The position numbers and the translations under genes were made by a program. Shown piece after piece: positions 58,422 to 64,000 of a DNA stretch of 64,000 nt. The notes beneath the pieces were generated by a model. It made no database searches and had not been told where the DNA came from. It saw only the letters and a program-made list of their open reading frames with translations. This DNA is from Mangrovimicrobium sp033283325 (GTDB lineage: Bacteria > Pseudomonadota > Gammaproteobacteria > Pseudomonadales > Halieaceae), in the NCBI GenBank assembly GCA_033283325.1, contig JAWMQO010000007.1, positions 62,001-126,000 on the forward strand. The letters run 5' to 3'. Position 1 is the first letter of the stretch, and each line of letters opens with the position of its first letter.

Positions 58422-59503
58422 GGCCTGGAAAGTATTTGCCGATGCCCGGTAAGCGAGGCCTGTTCGACGCTTTCCAGTAAACGGCTCAGTGCCACGGCGT
58501 CATTGAAGTCCGGCACAGTGTGAGCGCCATCGTGGATGTCCGCGGCGAAGCGTCGATAACTTTCCACGAGATTGACCGGCGGTCCCTGCAAATGCGGAAC
58601 GGCGTGGGGAAGTTCCATCTCTTCAGAGGAGCTGGTGCTCAGGTACAGCTTTCCACCCTGGTAGCCGCCCGGGAATCCCCCACCGATACGCAGGGAGCCC
58701 GTCTCGCCCTGTAGTTCGAGGTAGAAGGGCCGTTCGGCTTCGCCGCCTGCGACCTCCAGAGTTGAGACACAGCCGCTCTGGTGCCGGCCCATTACCAGCA
58801 TATGGTCTGCGCAAGTGCGATCCACCCGTTCGTCACTGCCGAGGATGGTCACCGATGGCCGCAAGGTGCTGCAGCGGGCGTCGATCCCGGTATAGGCGCC
58901 GGCGAGGTATTCCATCAGGGCGAGGGTGTGGCCGCCGGCAATGGTTTCCAGGGTGGCGCCGTTGCGCTTGTCCTGTAAATAAGCGTAATGGGCTGGCGCC
59001 ACGGCGCCCCAGCCTGCCGTCGGCGAATAGACTCGCATGGCAATGGGCCGGCCGATCTCCCCGGCCTCGAGCAGCGCCCTGGCCTGTCGGCAGGCGGGGG
59101 CGGAGAGTGATTGCAGGCCGATCATCACGTGGCTGCCGGCTGGCACCGCTGCCGCCATTTCCTGTGCTTCACGAAGGTTACGCCCCAATGGCCATTCGCA
59201 GTAGACATGTTTTCCGGCGGCGAGTGCTGCGAGGACGATGGATCGGTGCTCCGGCACCTTGACGGTTACGCTGACCAGGTCCACCGCCGGGTCTTCCACC
59301 AGTGCCAGAGAATCATCGAAAGCGCGTTCGGCGCCGAAGGCGGCCATGGCCGCGTTGGCGGTATCAAGGGTCCTGGCAGAGACGGCACTGATCGAGAACT
59401 CCCCGGGCAGCGCCTGCAGTGCCGGGACATGGGCATCACGGGCCCAGCCGCGTTCCGGGTTGGCGCCGACGATGCCGACGCGAAGCGGCGTTTTATTGGC
59501 CAT
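58418..59503 (-). CDS. Gfo/Idh/MocA-family oxidoreductase with altered EKP motif
   Basis: 361 residues. The Rossmann domain starts RVGIVGANPERGWARDAHVP, and the middle has KHVYCEWPLGRNLREAQEMA. Catalytic members have E-K-P, where Lys is the key residue; here the position is Trp. That makes ordinary sugar or inositol dehydrogenase chemistry doubtful, and a regulatory, binding or modified role is possible. The C-terminal domain includes GGEAERPFYLELQGETG. Encoded on the minus strand just after a small cupin gene at 59515, with 11 bp between. Confidence 0.87.
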   Translation of the reverse strand: MANKTPLRVGIVGANPERGWARDAHVPALQALPGEFSISAVSARTLDTANAAMAAFGAERAFDDSLALVEDPAVDLVSVTVKVPEHRSIVLAALAAGKHVYCEWPLGRNLREAQEMAAAVPAGSHVMIGLQSLSAPACRQARALLEAGEIGRPIAMRVYSPTAGWGAVAPAHYAYLQDKRNGATLETIAGGHTLALMEYLAGAYTGIDARCSTLRPSVTILGSDERVDRTCADHMLVMGRHQSGCVSTLEVAGGEAERPFYLELQGETGSLRIGGGFPGGYQGGKLYLSTSSSEEMELPHAVPHLQGPPVNLVESYRRFAADIHDGAHTVPDFNDAVALSRLLESVEQASLTGHRQILSRP

Positions 59504-59514
59504 GCTGTCGGTAT

Positions 59515-59919
59515 TTACTCCTGGTTTTCCTTGAGCATACGTTGTGCATAGGCCTCGACGTGATCCATGAGAACCTCCAATGCGTCCGCCGGGTTGAGTT
59601 CCAGCGCTTCGGTGGGCTCCTCGTAGATCAGGTGATGACCGGGGCGGAAGAAGTATACGTCGCCGGTTTCCGCGACTTCATCCTCCCAGACTGAATCCGG
59701 ATAGGTACAGCGGATTTTTCCCTTGAAGACATAGCCATAGTGGGGGCACATGCAGATGCCGCCGGGGAGGCCCTCATAGGCCGCAGCGGCGGTCATCGGT
59801 CCGGCGGTAGTGTAGCCCACTTCCATGTCGCCCCACTTTACCGAGCGGAAGCCATTGCCGCAGAGAGGCCAGCGACCACCGCCGCCCTTGGGGAGTTCTT
59901 TCAGTTTGCAGGTGGGCAT
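59515..59919 (-). CDS. Small cupin-like protein
   Basis: 134 residues with no signal peptide. A cupin-type barrel is suggested by CMCPHYGYVFKGKIRCTY (about residue 57) and the late VYFFRPGHHLIYEEP (about 88), with a possible metal His pair. An AAGGAG site precedes the ATG. It heads a two-gene minus-strand unit with the Gfo/Idh/MocA gene and is divergent from the PQQ dehydrogenase. Sensing or binding a metabolite is possible; function unknown. Confidence 0.68.
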   Translation of the reverse strand: MPTCKLKELPKGGGGRWPLCGNGFRSVKWGDMEVGYTTAGPMTAAAAYEGLPGGICMCPHYGYVFKGKIRCTYPDSVWEDEVAETGDVYFFRPGHHLIYEEPTEALELNPADALEVLMDHVEAYAQRMLKENQE

Positions 59920-60127
59920 GTCGGGCTCCTTTTCTTATCGTTTTTTTGTCGTTTAAACGTCGCAATCGGCAGTGCCGTCGAGGGCGACAACAGTCTCTGG
60001 AACGCTGTCTGTCTACACTAAATTCCCAAACTATTGCGGTCAATGGATACTATCTTTCGCTCGCCGACTTTCGCTGGTGTACAGTCGTAAATTCGGCTCT
60101 CTAATAAAAAATAATCGGGAAATTTTA

Positions 60128-62353
60128 ATGCGATTGCCATTGTTGTCCTGTATCGCCCCCTTCTGCGCCTCAGGTGGCCGGGGAATTCTCCAGCTACTCC
60201 AGCCCGGCGCACTGATCTCCCTGATACTCTTGTTTACGATACCTGGCGCAGGGGCGATGGACGAATCTTCTGTCGCCGGTATCGACACCGAAGCTATCGC
60301 CCAGCAGGATGGCAGGAACTGGTTGAGTCACGGCCTCGATTACCGCGAACAGCGTTTCAGCCCGCTGCGGCAGGTCAATCGCGAGAGCGTCGAACGTCTC
60401 GGCCTCGCCTGGTACTTCGACACCGACTACTCGCGCGGGCTCGAGGGAACCCCGCTCGTGGTTGACGGGGTACTCTATTTCACCGGCAACTGGAGCATGG
60501 TCTACGCAGTGGACGCCCGCGACGGCAAGCTGCTGTGGAAATACGACCCCGAAGTACCCAAGGCCTGGGGCAAGATGGCCTGCTGCGACGTGGTCAATCG
60601 CGGGGTCGCGCTCTACGAGGGCAAGGTCTTCGTCGGCACCCTGGATGCCCGCCTGGTAGCGCTCGACGCGCAAAGCGGCGCGGTGCTCTGGTCGGTGCAG
60701 ACCGCGGACATCACGGAATACCCCTATACCATTACCGGTGCACCCCGCGCAGCGCGCGGCAAGGTTTTTATCGGCAATGGTGGCGCCGAGTATGGAGTGC
60801 GGGGATTCGTCAGCGCCTATGATGTGGACAGCGGAGAACTGGCCTGGCGCTTCCATACCGTGCCCGGTAATCCCGCCGAGGGCTTTGAAAATGCCGCGCT
60901 GGAGCGTGCCGCCGAGACCTGGAATGGCGAATGGTGGCGGCACGGCGGTGGTGGCACGGTGTGGGACGCGATCGTCTATGACCCGGAACTGGAGCAACTG
61001 TATATCGGGGTCGGCAACGGCTCGCCCTGGAACCGCAATATCCGCAGCCCCGGCGGTGGCGACAATCTCTACCTGTCTTCGATAGTCGCGCTGGATCCCG
61101 ACACGGGGGGCTATCTGTGGCACTACCAGGAGACGCCGGCGGAAAGCTGGGACTACACCGCCACCCAGCACATCATGCTCGCCGATATGGACATCGACGG
61201 CGAAAGCCGCAAGGTGATCTGGCATGCGCCGAAGAACGGCTTTTTCTTCGTCATCGACCGGCGCAACGGCAAGTTGCTTTCCGCGGAGCCCTTCGCCCGG
61301 GTCAACTGGGCCAGCCACTACGATCTCGAATCCGGCCGCCCGGTGGAAAACCCGGGGATGGACTACCAGGAAGATACGAAGATTCTGCTTCCTTCAGGCG
61401 TCGGCGCACACAACTGGCAGCCCATGGCGTATCACCCGGGCACGGGCCTGGTCTATATCCCGGCGATGGACGCAGTGATGAGCTATACCCACGCCGAGGA
61501 TTACATTCATCACTGGGGGCACTGGAATACCGGGGTTGCAGTCTCCGAGGTTCCCTTCGATAACGACCTCCTGATCCGAGCCCTGGCGCGGCGCATGGCC
61601 ACCGGCAGTTTGTTGGCCTGGGATCCCGCGCGCCAGCAGGCGGCCTGGTCCGTCCCGTACAGGGCGATGTGGAACGGTGGTGTGCTGGCCACCGCAGGCG
61701 ACCTGGTCTTCCAGGGCAATGCCGATCGCTTTATCGCGGCATACGATGCCGCCAGTGGAGAGGAGTTGTGGCGTTTCGACACGCAGGAGGGCGTTATCGC
61801 GTCGCCGGTGAGCTACAGCGTCGATGGCGAGCAGTATGTTTCAGTACTTGTGGGCTGGGGTGGCGGTGCGCCCCTGGCCCTTGGCAGTGGCGCGCGGCCC
61901 GAGCCTGAACACGGTCGCCTGTTGACCTTCCGCCTGGATGCCTCGGGGGAATTGCCGCCGCTGCCGCCGCTACCCGCGATGCAGCAACCGCCACCGCGCA
62001 GCAGCGAGGACCAGGCCCTGCTGAAGCGCGGCGAGCATCTTTACAGCACCTACTGCACCGTCTGTCATGGCCACGGGGCGGTGAGTGATGGCGTGGTACC
62101 GGACCTTCGTCGCATGCCCGCTGTGTTCTTCGATAATTTTGACGCGATCGTGCTGGACGGCATGATGGCCAAGGCCGGGATGGTCGGCTTCGGCGATGTG
62201 CTGACGGAAGCAGATAGCAATGCGATCAAGGCCTATGTGCTGGACGAGGCCAATGACGAGTGGGAGCGCCTGCAGCAGCCTCAATGGTGGCTCGATCTGC
62301 AACTCTGGTTCTATGACCAACTGGCCGGGTTGGCCGCGTGGATGGGGGAGTAA
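60128..62353 (+). CDS. PQQ-dependent quinohemoprotein dehydrogenase
   Basis: 741 residues. The ATG at 60128 begins a long signal sequence ending near IPGAGA (about residue 42), so the protein is periplasmic. The eight-bladed PQQ domain shows vicinal Cys152-Cys153 (MACCDVVNRG), the disulfide ring over PQQ, and Asp342 in ESWDYTATQ is the probable catalytic base. A C-terminal cytochrome c domain has C643-x-x-C646-H647 (YCTVCHGHG). It oxidises an alcohol or aldehyde and passes electrons to heme c. No PQQ-synthesis gene is in the window. Divergent from the small cupin. Confidence 0.93.
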   Translation: MRLPLLSCIAPFCASGGRGILQLLQPGALISLILLFTIPGAGAMDESSVAGIDTEAIAQQDGRNWLSHGLDYREQRFSPLRQVNRESVERLGLAWYFDTDYSRGLEGTPLVVDGVLYFTGNWSMVYAVDARDGKLLWKYDPEVPKAWGKMACCDVVNRGVALYEGKVFVGTLDARLVALDAQSGAVLWSVQTADITEYPYTITGAPRAARGKVFIGNGGAEYGVRGFVSAYDVDSGELAWRFHTVPGNPAEGFENAALERAAETWNGEWWRHGGGGTVWDAIVYDPELEQLYIGVGNGSPWNRNIRSPGGGDNLYLSSIVALDPDTGGYLWHYQETPAESWDYTATQHIMLADMDIDGESRKVIWHAPKNGFFFVIDRRNGKLLSAEPFARVNWASHYDLESGRPVENPGMDYQEDTKILLPSGVGAHNWQPMAYHPGTGLVYIPAMDAVMSYTHAEDYIHHWGHWNTGVAVSEVPFDNDLLIRALARRMATGSLLAWDPARQQAAWSVPYRAMWNGGVLATAGDLVFQGNADRFIAAYDAASGEELWRFDTQEGVIASPVSYSVDGEQYVSVLVGWGGGAPLALGSGARPEPEHGRLLTFRLDASGELPPLPPLPAMQQPPPRSSEDQALLKRGEHLYSTYCTVCHGHGAVSDGVVPDLRRMPAVFFDNFDAIVLDGMMAKAGMVGFGDVLTEADSNAIKAYVLDEANDEWERLQQPQWWLDLQLWFYDQLAGLAAWMGE

Positions 62354-62439
62354 AGGCGGGACTTCAGGAAAAAATGCAGGAGTGGGAAGGGTGCAGTGCG
62401 GTAGCGGCGCGCCAGCCACCGCACTGCGCGGGCTGCTAT

Positions 62440-64000
62440 CTAGAAGTTGTACTTCAGGCGCATACCGTACATCCGCGGCTGGCCGATCTGGCCGGATTCG
62501 AGCCCGGTATTCCAGTTGCCGGTCATGAAGGTGATGTACTCCTCGTCGGTCACGTTGGTCACGAACACACCCAGGTCGAGCCCGGTACCCAGGATTGCGC
62601 TCCAGTTCAGGTTCAGGTTGAGCAGTTCGTAGGAGTCCAGCAGGTAGAGCGGCGAGGTCTCCTCCGACACCGCCTGGCGCTCGTCGGTGAATACGTAGGT
62701 GGCGGAGAGGTTGATGTCGCCCAGTGCAGTGTCGAGGGGCAACAGGTAGCTCAGGGTCGCCGAGAGCTGGTTCTCCGGCGCGTAGGGCAGGGGTTCGCCC
62801 TCGGCCGTGGTCACCACGACTGTACTCGGGTCGCCGTACTGCGGGTCGAGCTCCGGCAGGTCGAGCTCATCCACCTCGGTGTTGAGATAGCTGTAGGAGG
62901 CGCTGAGGCTCAGGTTGTCCGTCAGCAGGAACTGGGCTTCGATTTCCGCCCCCCAGATTGTCGACGCGCCAGCGTTGACGATGGCGGTGGTGCCGCCGCC
63001 ATCGGTGTTGAGGTAGCCCATCTGCACCTGCTGGTCGGTGAAGTCATTGTAGAACAAGGAGATGTTGAAGATACCCGGAACCACGCTCTGGAAGCGGGTC
63101 TTGGCGCCGATCTCGTAGGCGTCCACTTCTTCCGGACCGTGTACGTCGAGGCCCGGCGTGCCGGCAAGGTTGACGCTGCCCTGGCGGTAACCCCGGGCAT
63201 ACTTGGCGTACAGCAGGTAATCGCTACCCGGCTTGTAGTCCAGGCCGAGCAGCCAGGTGGGTTCGTCGCTTTCGCTGACCGGGTTCCTGTTTCTTTCGAG
63301 TATTTCTATCGGCGCAAAGTAGCCGCCATTGGCGATATCGCCGGGGAACTTGGCGATGATCTGCTTTACTTCGCCCTCGGTCTCGTCGTCGGTGTAGCGG
63401 ATGCCTGCGGTGAAGCTGAGCTCATCAGTGAGGTCGTAGGTGCCCTGGGCGTAAACCGCCTTGTTCTCGTAGGTCACACCGCCGGGACCGTAGCTCAGGC
63501 TGCCGCCGATCAGTTTCAGGCGGTCGGGTACGGGAATGCCGAGGCCGTCGAATACCCTTTGCACTCGCGCCTTGAGCACGTCGTTGCAGCGCCAGTCCAT
63601 CGGGTCGCGCGCCTTGACGGTCGAGCGGTCGCAGGAAATCGAGGAGGCGTTCTGAGAGCCGTAGTCGTCACCGGGCTTGGTTTTTTCGTAGTAGAGGCCC
63701 GCCTGCCAGGACAGGCGGTCGTTAAAGGCAAAGCCCTGGAATTGCAGTTCCTCGACAAAGGTATGGGAATCCGAGGTCAGGCCGCCGTCCGGCAAGCCCG
63801 CCATCGCGAAGATCTGCTCCTGGCTGATACCGTTGTCCATCACCTGCTGCCAGTTGGTGCCGTAGACCATGGTCTCGTACTCTGTCTCCAGGTTGGCGTA
63901 GGAGAGGATATTTTTCACCGTGAAGTTCTCACTCATCTCCCAGGTGGTGGTGTTAATCGCCTGCCAGCTCTTGAGCTTGCTGCGCGGGTTTTCCATGTTG
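62440..64000 (-). CDS. TonB-dependent outer-membrane receptor, C-terminal part (start outside window)
   Basis: The frame runs off the window edge, leaving at least 518 residues. This is barrel sequence: LLGLDYKPGSDYLLYAKYARGYRQGS, strands such as TLSYLLPLDTALGDINLSATY, and the C-terminal MRLKYNF ending in Phe, the outer-membrane sorting signal. The plug and signal peptide are not visible. It converges with the PQQ dehydrogenase, and both may serve uptake and first oxidation of the same compound. Different from the receptor at 31531 in sequence. Confidence 0.9.
   Translation of the reverse strand, partial: NMENPRSKLKSWQAINTTTWEMSENFTVKNILSYANLETEYETMVYGTNWQQVMDNGISQEQIFAMAGLPDGGLTSDSHTFVEELQFQGFAFNDRLSWQAGLYYEKTKPGDDYGSQNASSISCDRSTVKARDPMDWRCNDVLKARVQRVFDGLGIPVPDRLKLIGGSLSYGPGGVTYENKAVYAQGTYDLTDELSFTAGIRYTDDETEGEVKQIIAKFPGDIANGGYFAPIEILERNRNPVSESDEPTWLLGLDYKPGSDYLLYAKYARGYRQGSVNLAGTPGLDVHGPEEVDAYEIGAKTRFQSVVPGIFNISLFYNDFTDQQVQMGYLNTDGGGTTAIVNAGASTIWGAEIEAQFLLTDNLSLSASYSYLNTEVDELDLPELDPQYGDPSTVVVTTAEGEPLPYAPENQLSATLSYLLPLDTALGDINLSATYVFTDERQAVSEETSPLYLLDSYELLNLNLNWSAILGTGLDLGVFVTNVTDEEYITFMTGNWNTGLESGQIGQPRMYGMRLKYNF

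Noticed and set aside
1..64000. CRISPR array, tRNA, rRNA, IS element or prophage
   Set aside because: No regular spacer repeats, no tRNA-like cloverleaf, no transposase or integrase motif and no phage structural gene were seen in reading the window. A dedicated tRNA and repeat scan was not possible.

Overview
This window is a GC-rich, densely coded block of catabolic genes, apparently from a marine-type gammaproteobacterium. The two large TonB-dependent receptors and the outer-membrane layout show a Gram-negative. The mix of spinster-like MFS carriers, paired acyl-CoA dehydrogenases, P450s, Baeyer-Villiger monooxygenases and SDRs resembles Halieaceae or Spongiibacteraceae gene clusters; that placement is inference, and sphingomonads carry similar sets. 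I see no rRNA, tRNA, CRISPR, transposase or phage gene, and no housekeeping operon.

Layout. 1-8063: end of an SDR, an LLM-type oxidoreductase, an IclR regulator with an alpha/beta hydrolase, a TauD dioxygenase, a TetR regulator, an MFS carrier and an acyl-CoA ligase. 8237-9894: a DUF35 plus thiolase-like pair. 10000-22711: a long plus-strand operon (cyclase-family hydrolase, long BVMO, SnoaL-like protein, acyl-CoA dehydrogenase pair, ligase, SDR, P450, amidohydrolase, crotonase), facing a convergent [2Fe-2S] ferredoxin. 23349-29778: SDR, HSL-type hydrolase, CmcJ/NvfI-like oxygenase, a second BVMO and a second dehydrogenase pair. 29805-33918: MFS carrier and TonB receptor. 34779-41207 (minus): SDR-like protein, CaiB CoA-transferase, ligase, two MFS carriers. 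41598-52678 (plus): TetR, second P450, aldehyde dehydrogenase, SDR, second thiolase-like/DUF35 pair, second amidohydrolase, deazaflavin-type reductase, phosphotransferase, flavin reductase fused to an extra domain, VOC protein, secreted hydrolase. 52691-62353: TetR, SnoaL-like protein, two phytanoyl-CoA dioxygenase-like proteins, cupin, two sulfotransferases, a Gfo/Idh/MocA protein, a second cupin and a PQQ quinohemoprotein dehydrogenase. 62440-64000: C-terminal part of a second TonB receptor.

How it may work together (inference). The receptors import a large hydrophobic or cyclic compound. P450s with the ferredoxin, and SDRs, oxidise it. BVMOs turn ketones into esters or lactones that the hydrolases open. 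Ligases and the CoA-transferase make CoA thioesters. The two-subunit acyl-CoA dehydrogenases, the crotonase and the thiolase-like/DUF35 modules shorten them. Two such sets lie side by side. The profile resembles steroid or terpenoid side-chain breakdown, but no ring-degradation signature gene (KstD, KshA, HsaA-D) is seen, so the substrate is unknown.

The clearest unexplained structure is regulatory. Two 13-bp palindromes of one family sit inside two face-to-face sigma70-like promoters at 41284-41527, beside a TetR gene. Strong inverted repeats also lie at 3198-3230, 9921-9942, 27424-27456 and 53389-53409.
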